Shown here piece after piece: positions 1 through 7,902 of a stretch of 50,469 nucleotides of DNA. Source of the DNA: Rhizobium sophorae (lineage in GTDB: Bacteria; Pseudomonadota; Alphaproteobacteria; Rhizobiales; Rhizobiaceae). The translations under genes and the position numbers were made by a program. The stretch is from contig NZ_JABFCN010000020.1 in NCBI RefSeq assembly GCF_013087515.1, forward strand, positions 1 to 50,469, written 5' to 3'. The notes beneath the pieces are model-generated. The model saw nothing but the letters and a program-made list of their open reading frames with translations, was not told where the DNA came from and did not search any database. Numbering within the stretch: position 1 is the stretch's first letter; each line of letters begins with the position of its first letter.

Positions 1-2
1 CC

Positions 3-293
3 GCGGAGGCGGAATCGGATCTACGTTCGGTAATCCGCTATACACGTGCGCAATGGGGTGCTGCCCAGGTACGCCGCTACGTCTCGGGTTTGGAGCGAGG
101 TATCGCAAACCTTGCCGAGGGCAAAGGTCCTTTCAAGGATATGAGCGCGCTTTATCCGGAGTTACGAATGGCGCGATGCCAACACCACTACGTCTTTTGT
201 CTGCCTCGAGAGGATGCGCCCGCCCTCATCGTGGCGATTCTTCATGAACGAATGGATCTCATGAAGCGTTTGGTTGATCGTCTGAACGAATGA
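3..293 (+). CDS. ParE/RelE-family toxin (partial, 5' end outside window)
   Basis: The reading frame is open from the window edge and gives 96 residues with no start inside the window. The pattern of an SDLRSVIRYT helix, then TRAQWGAAQ, a two-helix N-terminal half and a C-terminal strand with HHYVFCLP and VAILHERMDL is that of ParE-type toxins. In characterised ParE systems the toxin inhibits DNA gyrase and is neutralised by an antitoxin encoded just upstream. That antitoxin gene would lie outside the window. An internal TTG at 90 could start a shorter protein, but the homologous sequence clearly continues upstream of it. The C-terminal active-site region looks intact. Confidence is high for the family and low for whether the full gene is functional. 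Confidence 0.8.
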   Translation, partial: AEAESDLRSVIRYTRAQWGAAQVRRYVSGLERGIANLAEGKGPFKDMSALYPELRMARCQHHYVFCLPREDAPALIVAILHERMDLMKRLVDRLNE

Positions 294-439
294 TGTTTGG
301 ACGGAGGCGAGATTACCTGAGCGCAAGACCGACAAATCGTTGTTATCGCGTGGTCAAAAAGGGGGGTCGCCAGTTCTGATCCCTTCAAGAGCAAACCGAG
401 ATGCTTTCTGCGCCGGAAAGTGATGTGGGTCGCGCGAGG
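294..439. other. Intergenic region without recognised features
   Basis: This is the gap between the toxin stop codon and the stop codon of the AraC regulator, which is transcribed towards it. It has a short poly-A/poly-G patch near 356-366. I see no convincing hairpin terminator, promoter or repeat. Confidence 0.5.
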
Positions 440-1321
440 TTATGCGGCTTGGCCCTTCAACCGCACAACATCCTTCGATGGTGGGAGCCCGAACTGCCGC
501 GCATATTCCCGGCTGAACTGATTGGGGCTTTCATATCCGACGCCGAAGGCCACGGATGTCGCGTTTCCTTCTCCGGCCATGAGGAGCGTCCGGGCGTGCA
601 GCAGGCGGACCTGCTTCTGAAACTGAATTGGGCTAAGCGCTGTCACCGCCTTGAAATGGCGATGGAAGGCCGAAACGCTCAACGCCGCCATTTCCGCGAG
701 CGCTTCGACCCGGAGTGGTTTTGCGAAGTTTTCTCGTATCCACTGGATCGCCACACCGATCCGCGACAGCGCCGCGTCGGGAGCGGCGATGTCGCGCAGC
801 ATCCAGCCCAGCGGCCCCTGCAACACGCGAAACAAAATCTCCCGCTCATAGGCGGGTGCAAGCACCGCGATCTCGTCCGGCCTCGCCATCAGACGTAGCA
901 TGCGAACCCAGGCATCGAGAAACTCCTCGTTGACCGGGGCGATCGAGAAGCCGGAGCCGAACAGCTTGCTGCAGACCGGAACGGGCAGGTCGCTGATCAG
1001 TGCCGCGACCGTCGGCGGGTCCAGCGTCAGGCTGACGGCGAGATATGGCTCTCCTGCGGGAGAGGGATGCACCGCACCGACCGCCGGCAGATCGACCGAC
1101 ATGACGAAGTAGGTGGCCGGATCGTACGCGAATGTCCGATCGCCGACAGTCATCGTCTTCGCCCCGGTCAGGATCAGGTTGATCATCGGCTCGTAGACGG
1201 CAGAAAGCCTGTGTTCCGGGATCTCGCCCTGCACCATGGCGACGCGCGGGATGCCCGTGTCTGTCCGACGGTTTTCCGCCGAAGACGCCAGAGCGCGCAA
1301 TTCCTGAAGTTGCTTTTTCAT
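440..1321 (-). CDS. AraC-family transcriptional regulator
   Basis: The protein has 293 residues starting at the ATG at 1321 (MKKQLQEL). The frame stays open further upstream, but that extension runs over the start of the divergent SDR gene, so the shorter form is preferred. Residues about 30-185 match the cupin-like AraC_N ligand domain. The C-terminal 100 residues contain the two helix-turn-helix units of AraC proteins (LAEMAALSVSAFHRHFKAVT, then VAFGVGYESPNQFSREYARQFG). It is transcribed divergently from the SDR operon with a 136-bp shared control region. It is therefore the likely activator of that operon, possibly responding to an organic effector. The effector cannot be read from sequence. 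Confidence 0.9.
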   Translation of the reverse strand: MKKQLQELRALASSAENRRTDTGIPRVAMVQGEIPEHRLSAVYEPMINLILTGAKTMTVGDRTFAYDPATYFVMSVDLPAVGAVHPSPAGEPYLAVSLTLDPPTVAALISDLPVPVCSKLFGSGFSIAPVNEEFLDAWVRMLRLMARPDEIAVLAPAYEREILFRVLQGPLGWMLRDIAAPDAALSRIGVAIQWIRENFAKPLRVEALAEMAALSVSAFHRHFKAVTALSPIQFQKQVRLLHARTLLMAGEGNATSVAFGVGYESPNQFSREYARQFGLPPSKDVVRLKGQAA

Positions 1322-1457
1322 GACGGCGACCCTGACAGGCTGGAGAGATCTCCGCAAGCGGGAAGCAGAAATAGGCAAGTTTCTGAGAGGAATGGGTGAG
1401 CGCCGCGTGTGATGCCGGCCTAGCGTCAGATCATGCAAGACACGGAAGGAATGGCCC
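1322..1457. promoter_or_regulatory. Divergent control region between AraC regulator and SDR operon
   Basis: This 136-bp region separates two divergent starts and must hold the promoters of both. A GGAAGGA ribosome-binding site lies just ahead of the SDR start at 1458. No clear AraC direct repeat could be picked out by eye. Confidence 0.5.
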
Positions 1458-2201
1458 ATGAAGATCGTCATCATCACCGGCAGCAGCCGCGGCCTCGGCG
1501 CAAGCGCCGCCATCGAATGCGCCCGCAAAGGCATGGGCGTCATCGTCACCTACAACAGCAGTCCCGACAAGGCCGAAGGAGTGGTGAAAGAGATCACCCA
1601 GGGCGGTGGGAAGGCCGTGCCGCTGAAGCTTGACGTAGGCGACACCGGTTCGTTCGTTGCATTCCGCGATGCCGTTGCGGCGCAACTACAGTCCGTCTTC
1701 GGCCGTCGCGACTTTGACTATCTCGTCAACAACGCCGGATACGGACTGTTCAATACGATCGCCACCGTGACCGAAAACCAGTTCGATGGATTGTTCAACG
1801 TCCACCTCAAAGGCCCGTTCTTCCTCACCCAGACCCAGCTGCCGCTGATCGCGGACAATGGCCAGATCATCAACATCACCAGCGCCACCACGCGCGTGGC
1901 GACATCAGGGGTCGCTCCTTACGCTGCCTTCAAGGGTGGTCTCGAAGTGCTGACCCGCTACATGGCCAAGGAGTTCGGCGAGCGCGGCATCCGGGCGAAC
2001 TCGATCGCACCCGGCGCAATCCGCACGGAACTGGGCGGCGGGCTGAGCGACGACTTCGAGGCGATGCTTGCCGGACAAACGGCACTTGGCCGTGTCGGCG
2101 AACCGGAGGAGATCGGTGGCGTCGTTGTCAGTCTGCTGTCCAACGAGAACCGCTGGATCAACGCCCAGAACATCGAAGTCGCGGGCGGCTACATCATCTG
2201 A
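1458..2201 (+). CDS. SDR-family oxidoreductase
   Basis: This 247-residue classical short-chain dehydrogenase/reductase has the N-terminal cofactor motif TGSSRGLG (residues about 7-14), NNAGYG at about 91-96 and the catalytic YxxxK as YAAFK. The C-terminal half has the usual PGAIRTE loop and the GGYII end. Its length is standard for the family. It is the first gene of a tight forward operon of SDR, VOC, reductase and NTF2-like genes, and is divergent from the AraC regulator. The substrate is unknown. The neighbouring VOC and NTF2-like genes suggest modification of a small hydrophobic or electrophilic metabolite, which is inference only. Confidence 0.9.
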   Translation: MKIVIITGSSRGLGASAAIECARKGMGVIVTYNSSPDKAEGVVKEITQGGGKAVPLKLDVGDTGSFVAFRDAVAAQLQSVFGRRDFDYLVNNAGYGLFNTIATVTENQFDGLFNVHLKGPFFLTQTQLPLIADNGQIINITSATTRVATSGVAPYAAFKGGLEVLTRYMAKEFGERGIRANSIAPGAIRTELGGGLSDDFEAMLAGQTALGRVGEPEEIGGVVVSLLSNENRWINAQNIEVAGGYII

Positions 2202-2215
2202 ACAAGGAGAGCGCC

Positions 2216-2611
2216 ATGCTCGATCACGTCTTCATATCCGTCAGCGACATCGGCCGATCGGTCGCCTTCTACGAAGAGGCGCTTGCCCCGATCGGGATCG
2301 TTCACGCGCATGACTACGACGGAAAAGATGGCCCTCCCGGTCATCCTGACCTGAAGGGGTTCGGCGCAAACGGCCGGGTGTTCTTCTGGCTTCGGGAGGG
2401 GATTGTCGAAGGTCGCGCGGCTGATGTTGGCTTTGTCGCGAACGACGCCTCCCAGGTCGATGCCGCGTTCGCCGCGGCGATGGCTGTGGGCGCCTCGCAA
2501 ATCCATCCGCCTGGTCCGCAGCTTCACTACGACCCTCGCTACTACGCCGCGCAGGTGCGCGACCCCGACGGCTACAGCCTCGAATTCGTCTACAAGGAAT
2601 GGCAGCACTGA
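2216..2611 (+). CDS. VOC-family (glyoxalase/bleomycin resistance-like) protein
   Basis: The 131-residue protein has the paired beta-alpha-beta-beta-beta fold signature of the vicinal oxygen chelate superfamily: MLDHVFISVSDIGRSVAFYEEALAPIG at the start, and a late VRDPDGYSLEFVYKEW. It keeps the first-strand His (residue 4) and the C-terminal Glu (in SLEFVY), both typical metal ligands of the fold. It begins 14 bp after the SDR stop with an AAGGAGA ribosome-binding site and is clearly co-transcribed. VOC proteins include lyases, isomerases, dioxygenases and binding proteins, so the reaction cannot be assigned. Confidence 0.88.
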   Translation: MLDHVFISVSDIGRSVAFYEEALAPIGIVHAHDYDGKDGPPGHPDLKGFGANGRVFFWLREGIVEGRAADVGFVANDASQVDAAFAAAMAVGASQIHPPGPQLHYDPRYYAAQVRDPDGYSLEFVYKEWQH

Positions 2612-2612
2612 C

Positions 2613-3593
2613 ATGACCAAACTGATGATCTACGGCGCGACCGGCTACACCGGCCGCATGGCGGCCGAGCACGCAATTGCGGCTGGAACGCCGATTGTCC
2701 TTGGCGGACGCAGCGAAGCGACCCTGGCGAAGCTCGCCTCGAAACTCGGAGTGGAGTATCGCGCGTTCGGTCTCGACGACGACGCGGCGATCGGCACGGG
2801 CCTCGCCGGCATCTCCGTTCTGCTGAACTGCGCGGGTCCGTTCATGCGCACTGCTGATGCGCTGATGAAGGCGTCGATCCGCAATGGCGTGCACTATCTC
2901 GACACTGCCGCAGAACTCGACAGCTACCGCTTGGCCGAAGCGCTCGGTGACGAGGCCAAGGCAGCGGGAGTCATGCTGATGCCGGGCGGAGGTGGCAGCG
3001 TCGCCATGCTCGGCAGCCTTGCCGGCCACGGTGTCGAGCGTGTCTCGAAGCCCCGCAAGATCAGAATCGTGCTGCATGTCGCCGGCGGTCTGTCACGCGG
3101 ATCGGCGATCAGCGCTACGGAGAACCTGACGGTAGAGACCTTGAAGCGGGTGCATGGCGCATTGACCCCGGCGGAGGCTGACGTTCAGGCGTTCGACTTC
3201 GGCAGAGGCGCCGTCGATTGCTTCCGGGTGACGCTTCCCGACCTGATCACGATTTGGCGGGCAACCGGCGTTCCCGACATCGAGACTTTCGTGCATGTGA
3301 CCGGCGACGGGTTCCCGCAAGGCGACCTCTCGTTGCTGCCGGACGGGCCGAGCGAGGAAGAACGGCTGACGAACCGCTACCAGGCGCTGGTCGAGGTCAC
3401 GGACGCGCAGGGGCAGATCGTCCGATCACTTCTCGATACGGTCAACGGCTACACCTTCACAGCCATGGCCGCGGTCGAGGCCGGGCGCCGTATTCTGGCA
3501 GGTGAAGCGTGCCCCGGCTTCCAGACCCCGGCTGGCCTGTTCGGAAACGGTTTTGCGAAAACCATCGCCGACACCACGATCATCGATCTCTGA
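2613..3593 (+). CDS. Saccharopine dehydrogenase-like NAD(P)-binding reductase
   Basis: The 326-residue protein starts at the ATG at 2613, one base after the VOC stop codon. Residues 1-40 form a Rossmann dinucleotide site (MIYGATGYTGRMAAEHA), followed by VLLNCAGPF at about residue 72. This is characteristic of saccharopine dehydrogenase-like and trans-acting enoyl-reductase-like proteins. The central PGGGGSVAMLGSLAGH segment is also typical of this group. Its length is close to the shorter members. The operon context suggests a reduction step on the same unknown substrate as the upstream SDR. Lysine metabolism itself is unlikely, because no other lysine genes are nearby. Confidence 0.85.
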   Translation: MTKLMIYGATGYTGRMAAEHAIAAGTPIVLGGRSEATLAKLASKLGVEYRAFGLDDDAAIGTGLAGISVLLNCAGPFMRTADALMKASIRNGVHYLDTAAELDSYRLAEALGDEAKAAGVMLMPGGGGSVAMLGSLAGHGVERVSKPRKIRIVLHVAGGLSRGSAISATENLTVETLKRVHGALTPAEADVQAFDFGRGAVDCFRVTLPDLITIWRATGVPDIETFVHVTGDGFPQGDLSLLPDGPSEEERLTNRYQALVEVTDAQGQIVRSLLDTVNGYTFTAMAAVEAGRRILAGEACPGFQTPAGLFGNGFAKTIADTTIIDL

Positions 3594-3603
3594 GGACGTC
3601 GCC

Positions 3604-3930
3604 ATGCAGAAGATCGTTGAAACCTTCATCCGCGCCGCTAATGCCTTCGACGTCGATGGTGCGCTGTCCCTGTTCTCTTCGGATGCCGTCATCGATGACG
3701 TTTCGGTGGGCGACGCCTTCGTCGGCCGGGATGGTGTTCGCGATTACCTCGAACGGTTCTTCGTTGGCTACCACACGAAGAGCGAGCTGTTGTCGCTTGA
3801 TAGACTCGACGACTTCAACGCCGCCATCCGCCTCGATTTCAAGGGCGATTTCGGCCACGAGATCGGCGTCCTCAAGATCACCGTCAACGCACAAGGCTTG
3901 ATCGAACGCATCGACGCCGACCTCGAATAG
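3604..3930 (+). CDS. NTF2-like / SnoaL-like domain protein
   Basis: The 108-residue protein starts at ATG 3604. An initial helix (VETFIRAANAFDVDGALSLFSSDAVIDD) and a curved sheet ending in ITVNAQGLIERIDADLE give the cone-shaped NTF2-like fold. Members act as small isomerases, dehydratases or ligand-binding proteins. It lies 10 bp after the reductase gene in the same operon. The specific function is unknown. Confidence 0.82.
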   Translation: MQKIVETFIRAANAFDVDGALSLFSSDAVIDDVSVGDAFVGRDGVRDYLERFFVGYHTKSELLSLDRLDDFNAAIRLDFKGDFGHEIGVLKITVNAQGLIERIDADLE

Positions 3931-4033
3931 CATCCTTACCACCAACCCATCGATCACGCCCATCGGCGCCCCCGGCGCAGATGCCGGGAAGGCTTGCACT
4001 TCGTGAGCCTCCAGCATGACAAGGAGAACCTTC

Positions 4034-4504
4034 ATGACCACAACACCATCGTTCGCACAGGCCGCCGCAGACCGTCTCGCCGTCGTCGAAGCCCTCTATC
4101 GCTTCACCGCCGGGATCGATCTTCGCGATAGCAACTTGCTCGCATCGTCGCTGGCGGAAAACGCGGTCTCCGACTTCCGGCCGGCCGCGGCGAAGGCAGG
4201 ATTCGATTATCCGGTCATTGAGGGCAGGGATGTCATCGTGTCCGCCCTGACGGCATCGCTCGCTACGTTGGACACGACGCATTCCGTTAGCAATCCGCGA
4301 GTGGCTATCGATGGCGACACCGCTCGCATGGACGTCCTCGTTGAAGCCCAGCACGTGCCGCGCAGCGATCCATCGCGTCACTATCTGATGAAGAACCGCT
4401 ACGACGTCAAACTGGTAAGAAACGGCGACGCCTGGGTCATCACGCACAACACCGTCGACAATGTATGGCGCTCAGGCGATCCCGCCGTCCTCTCCGTCGT
4501 ATAA
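4034..4504 (+). CDS. SnoaL-like domain protein (second NTF2-fold protein)
   Basis: The 156-residue protein starts at ATG 4034 behind an AAGGAGA site. It matches the SnoaL_4-type NTF2 fold: AAADRLAVVEALYRFTAGIDLRD in the first helices, a middle loop with HSVSNPRVAID, and late RYDVKLVRNGDAWVITHNTVDNVW. Proteins of this type often sit beside dehydrogenases in detoxification or catabolic operons. It is the last gene before a strong hairpin terminator. The 103-bp gap upstream holds no obvious promoter, so it is probably part of the same transcript. Confidence 0.85.
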   Translation: MTTTPSFAQAAADRLAVVEALYRFTAGIDLRDSNLLASSLAENAVSDFRPAAAKAGFDYPVIEGRDVIVSALTASLATLDTTHSVSNPRVAIDGDTARMDVLVEAQHVPRSDPSRHYLMKNRYDVKLVRNGDAWVITHNTVDNVWRSGDPAVLSVV

Positions 4505-4528
4505 ACGACGTAGGCAAAAGCCTTGGAT

Positions 4529-4557
4529 GGCGGCGGGACAACCTTCCCGCCGCCTTT
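4529..4557 (+). terminator. Rho-independent terminator of the SDR/VOC operon
   Basis: A perfect 9-bp GC-rich stem (GGCGGCGGG at 4529-4537 and CCCGCCGCC at 4546-4554) encloses an 8-nt loop and is followed by TTT. It lies 24 bp after the last stop codon of the operon. The T tract is short, so termination may be incomplete. Confidence 0.75.
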
Positions 4558-4560
4558 GCT

Positions 4561-4660
4561 GTTCTGACCTGTGCCTGACCGCCGTCGGCGAAGATTTCGG
4601 CTCCGTTGGCAAAGCTTGAATCGTCAGGAGCGAGGAACAGCCCCCTTGGCGATTTCCTAC
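4561..4660 (-). pseudogene. C-terminal fragment of an SDR dehydrogenase
   Basis: Read on the minus strand, 4637 down to 4561 encodes FLAPDDSSFANGAEIFADGG plus a few residues. This is the standard C-terminal block of short-chain dehydrogenases (FLASDDSSFVTGAELFVDGG). The preceding EIAK piece near 4650 is one base out of frame. No start or catalytic region remains. It is a decayed, truncated gene. Confidence 0.7.
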
Positions 4661-4756
4661 CGGGTCGCTGGTTCGATTCCTTTCAAGGCGTAGGCACAGA
4701 CTTCGGCGTCGCCGAACGACGTGTGCGGTGTCCTAATTTCCAGTTTGATGCTCACT

Positions 4757-5035
4757 GAACGGCCGGAGGTCATCCTGCCGCCCAAGGGCTATCTCGAAAA
4801 GCTCCGGGCAACAGCCACCAAACATGGCATCCTTTTGATTTTGACGAAGTCATCGCCGGCTTTGGCCGTCTTGGCATGCCGTTCGGGACGGATTATTTCG
4901 GCGTCGTGCCGGATCCCGCCACCACTGCCAAGGGCAGGGCTTCAGAACGCGATCGAGTTTTTTCACGGCAATACCTATTCCGGCCATCCCGTCGCCGGTG
5001 CCGCCGGTCTCTCGACCGCAGCGACGACACCTCGA
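4757..5035 (+). pseudogene. Frameshifted fragment of a class III (omega-amino acid:pyruvate-type) aminotransferase
   Basis: Three short segments in alternating frames reconstruct a piece of a pyridoxal-phosphate aminotransferase: ERPEVILPPKGYLEKLRATA then KHGILLI; FDEVIAGFGRLGMPFGTDYF then GVVPD in the next frame; and AIEFFHGNTYSGHPVAGAAG back in the first frame. The order and the FDEVIAGFGR active-site strand match omega-aminotransferases. The segment holding the catalytic lysine is missing or scrambled between the second and third pieces. At least two frameshifts and loss of both ends make it non-functional. Confidence 0.78.
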
Positions 5036-5069
5036 AGTGAAAAGCACAAATCTCGTTGTACGATCGAGA

Positions 5070-5846
5070 TCAACCCAGCGCTCTGTCAGCCAGGACAAAT
5101 GGGATGCCTCTTGAGCAGGTCTCAACCCGTGATGAGACCCCGTATGCTTGCGCGATGACGTCCGGCGTAATCACGTTGGCTGCCGGACCGCTGGCGATGA
5201 TCTCGCCGCGATCGAGGACCGCAAGCTGATCGCATGTCCGGATCGCCAGATTGATGTCGTGAATCGCAATCACTCCCACGGCGCCGGTCTGCTCGAGCAT
5301 GCGTCGTACCGCCGAAATAACCGAAAGTTGCCAGCGAAGGTCGAGGGCACTCGTTGGTTCATCGAGCAGAAGCAGTTTTGGCCTGCGGACGAGCACCTGT
5401 GCCAGGCCGACCATCTGGCGCTGCCCGCCGGACAAATGGCTCATGCGCTCTAGAGCGAGATGCCCTATTCCGAGATCGTCGAACGTGCTTTCGATTGCGT
5501 CCTCGACAGCGTCCGTCTGGAAATTGGGCTGGACAGCTCTGCATGCCGCCATGACTGCCTCGTAAGCAACAAGGGAGGTCGTTCCCGGCAAGGATTGCGG
5601 CAGATAGCCGACGAGGGTCGCACGTTTCGCGTGAGACAAGAGATTTAGATCTTCATCATCCAATCTGATTCGGCCCGAGCTCCGGCCCTGTCCAGCGATT
5701 GCCCGTAACAGAGTTGATTTGCCGGAGGCATTTGGACCGAGCAACCCCAGTAACGTGCCCGGCGGGACAGCGGGAAGAGACAGATCGCGGATGACTTGCC
5801 GCTTGGAATATCCCGCCGAGAGATGGCGGACGATAAGACCACTCAT
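5070..5846 (-). CDS. Iron/siderophore-type ABC transporter ATP-binding protein (FecE-like)
   Basis: The 258-residue ATPase has Walker A GPNASGKST (37-45), Q-loop Gln84, signature LSGGQRQ (138-144), Walker B LLLLDEP (158-164) and H-loop His196. These match FecE/FepC-type importer ATPases of siderophore, haem or vitamin B12 systems. The ATG at 5846 overlaps the last codon of the permease by 4 bp, so the two are translationally coupled. It is the last gene of a minus-strand operon. All nucleotide-binding motifs are intact. Confidence 0.92.
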   Translation of the reverse strand: MSGLIVRHLSAGYSKRQVIRDLSLPAVPPGTLLGLLGPNASGKSTLLRAIAGQGRSSGRIRLDDEDLNLLSHAKRATLVGYLPQSLPGTTSLVAYEAVMAACRAVQPNFQTDAVEDAIESTFDDLGIGHLALERMSHLSGGQRQMVGLAQVLVRRPKLLLLDEPTSALDLRWQLSVISAVRRMLEQTGAVGVIAIHDINLAIRTCDQLAVLDRGEIIASGPAANVITPDVIAQAYGVSSRVETCSRGIPFVLADRALG

Positions 5847-6925
5847 ATGCGCCGGTCCCTGGTCATCAGCAGCGAGAGAAACAGTGGGACGCCGACGATC
5901 GACGTTACAATACCAACAGGGATGATCAAGCCAGGTATGATCGTCTTTGAAGCGACTGACGCCAAGGAAAGAATGAGAGCGCCCGCCAACGCCGCGCCCG
6001 GAAGGAAAAAGCGATGATCCTCGCCGAGAAGCAGCCGGGCGATGTGCGGCCCGACCAATCCGACGAAGCCAATTGTGCCGACAAACGAGACCGCAACAGC
6101 CGCAAGAAGGCTGGCGCGCAACATGACGTTTCGTCTGAGCCGGTTGGTATCGATACCCAGGCTTTCAGCCTGTGCATCACCGGCCCGAAGCGCAGTCAGC
6201 TTCCACACATTGCGCAGCGAGATCGGAAAGGCGATGACGAGTACGGCCGCAACAATTGCAATCTTTGGCCAGGTCGAGCGGGAGAAGCTGCCCATGCCCC
6301 AGAAAACGATCTGCTGCAGCGTGTCCGCATCGGCCACGAACTGCAACAGGGCGACGATGGAGTTGATAGCAAACACCAGCGCTATCCCGAACAGCACGAC
6401 GCTATCGGCGCCGTTGGTACGGGTCTGCGCCAGAACATGAATGAGCATCGCTGCCATTGCCGCGCAGGCAAACGCGCTTGCCGGCATGATGACTTCCTGT
6501 GGAAGACCCGTTGACGGGAGACCGAATACCAGGACAAGCGAAGCGCCAAGCGTCGCTGCAGCTGAAACGCCCAGAGTGAAGGGGCTGGCAAGGGCGTTGT
6601 TCAGCACGGTTTGCATTTCTGCGCCTGCCAGTCCCAGGGACGCTCCGACCAGCACGGCCATGACGGCATAGGGCAGACGCACGTTGAGTAGAATATAACG
6701 GACTGGACCCGGCAGGCTGTCCGGGTCCAACAGACCATTGAGAATGGCAATCGGGGATAAGGCGGCGGGGCCGGTAAAAACGTCGAACGTGAAAGCGACA
6801 ACAAGAAATAGCGAAAGCAGGCCGAGGATTGCTACACGGACACGCAAGAAAGCCGCGTAACGACGTGCCAAAGTGCCTTCAGATCGAACTGCGGGTTCGG
6901 AGTAGTTCGCGCTGGGGCTTTCCAT
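5843..6925 (-). CDS. Iron/siderophore-type ABC transporter permease (FecCD family)
   Basis: About 360 residues with the features of FecCD permeases: a leading segment (VAILGLLSLFLVVAFTF), the RLPYAVMAVLVGASLGLAGA motif, a late GTIGFVGLVGPHIARLLLG cytoplasmic coupling loop and around nine hydrophobic helices. The start at 6925 is chosen after the end of the upstream gene; an in-frame ATG at 6940 overlaps that gene by 10 bp and is also possible. There is only one permease gene, so the channel would be a homodimer. It is coupled to the ATPase gene by a 4-bp overlap. Confidence 0.92.
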   Translation of the reverse strand: MESPSANYSEPAVRSEGTLARRYAAFLRVRVAILGLLSLFLVVAFTFDVFTGPAALSPIAILNGLLDPDSLPGPVRYILLNVRLPYAVMAVLVGASLGLAGAEMQTVLNNALASPFTLGVSAAATLGASLVLVFGLPSTGLPQEVIMPASAFACAAMAAMLIHVLAQTRTNGADSVVLFGIALVFAINSIVALLQFVADADTLQQIVFWGMGSFSRSTWPKIAIVAAVLVIAFPISLRNVWKLTALRAGDAQAESLGIDTNRLRRNVMLRASLLAAVAVSFVGTIGFVGLVGPHIARLLLGEDHRFFLPGAALAGALILSLASVASKTIIPGLIIPVGIVTSIVGVPLFLSLLMTRDRRI

Positions 6926-6930
6926 GTCAT

Positions 6931-7884
6931 CTAGTTCCACGGGATTGTCGCAGCGAGTTCCATGGCGCGAGCACTGTGGCGAGAGACAATGCCGAACGGC
7001 GTGGTATCGGGATGAAGCTCTCCGGCCTCCCGGATCAGGTCGTTTGGCGGAGCGTTTGGCGATACGGGATATTCATAACTTTTGTCAGCATAAATCCGCT
7101 GCCCTTTTTCGCCGGCCAGAAATTCAAGGAATGCAACGGCGAGCTCCGGATGGCGAGCGTGACGAGCGACCGCGGATCCAGTGATATTGACGGGGGTGCG
7201 GCCGTTGGCAAATGTCGGGATGAAAGCTCTAAGGCTTTTCATCCACTCTTGCTGCTCTGGTCCGCCCAGTCCGGAGCGCATCTCTCCGTAGTAGTATGAA
7301 TTTGCGATCCCAATCTCGGCGCTCTTGTCTGCGATCGCGCATGCAACGTTCCGGTCGCCACCCATTCTGAGGGGGCGATTGGCAGCAATTCCCTTCATCC
7401 AGTCCTCGGTTGCGCCATCGCCGTGTTCCGCTAGATAGGCTGCGATCAGCGCCGTGTTGAACATGTGATCGGCCGAACGGATGATCAGGCGGTCCTTCCA
7501 TTCGCCTGCTGCAAGATCGCCGTAAGTATAGGTGCTCTTGTCCAAGGCTTTCGCTGCGAAGATCAATCGAGCGCGCATTGACTGGGCGAACCAGAGCCCC
7601 TGCGGATCGCGTAAGTGCTCTGGTACCAGCCGTTCAAGACAGTCCGATCTGACAGGTTGTACGAGGCTGAGCCGCGCCAACGTCATCAGCCGACGGAAAT
7701 CCAGGGTGACAACGACATCGGCAAGGCAGTCCGTGCCTTCCGCCAGCATGCGCGGATGCGCATCCGACTTGATGTCTGTGATGTCCACCGCGACGCCGGT
7801 TTCCTCCGCGAAACCATCCGCAATAAGCTGCGTAAACTCCCGGTGCCGGGTGGAATAAATGTGCAGTCTGGAAGCTGATGTCAC
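6931..7884 (-). CDS. FbpA-like extracellular solute-binding protein, lacking a signal peptide
   Basis: The 317-residue protein reads like a ferric-iron-binding FbpA/family 1 binding protein: LHIYSTRHREFTQLIADGFAEET near the start, IANSYYYGEM around the iron-coordinating tyrosines, and a C-terminal KSYEYPVSPNAPP block. The first residues (MTSASRLHIYSTRH) lead straight into the mature fold, so no export signal is visible. No alternative start adds one in this frame. It sits between a FepB-like binding protein and a FecCD permease. That is unusual, because FbpA proteins normally pair with FbpB-type permeases. It might be a cytoplasmic iron chaperone or a protein that has lost export; both ideas are inference. 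Confidence 0.82.
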   Translation of the reverse strand: MTSASRLHIYSTRHREFTQLIADGFAEETGVAVDITDIKSDAHPRMLAEGTDCLADVVVTLDFRRLMTLARLSLVQPVRSDCLERLVPEHLRDPQGLWFAQSMRARLIFAAKALDKSTYTYGDLAAGEWKDRLIIRSADHMFNTALIAAYLAEHGDGATEDWMKGIAANRPLRMGGDRNVACAIADKSAEIGIANSYYYGEMRSGLGGPEQQEWMKSLRAFIPTFANGRTPVNITGSAVARHARHPELAVAFLEFLAGEKGQRIYADKSYEYPVSPNAPPNDLIREAGELHPDTTPFGIVSRHSARAMELAATIPWN

Positions 7885-7902
7885 GGTAATGCTTTCACAA
7901 AA

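Noticed and set aside
356..400. A and G runs before the AraC stop codon considered as a mobile-element end
   Set aside because: No inverted repeat partner, target duplication or transposase remnant could be found in the window.
401..898. 165-codon plus-strand frame opposite the AraC gene
   Set aside because: Antisense to the HTH region of a clear AraC regulator; no domain.
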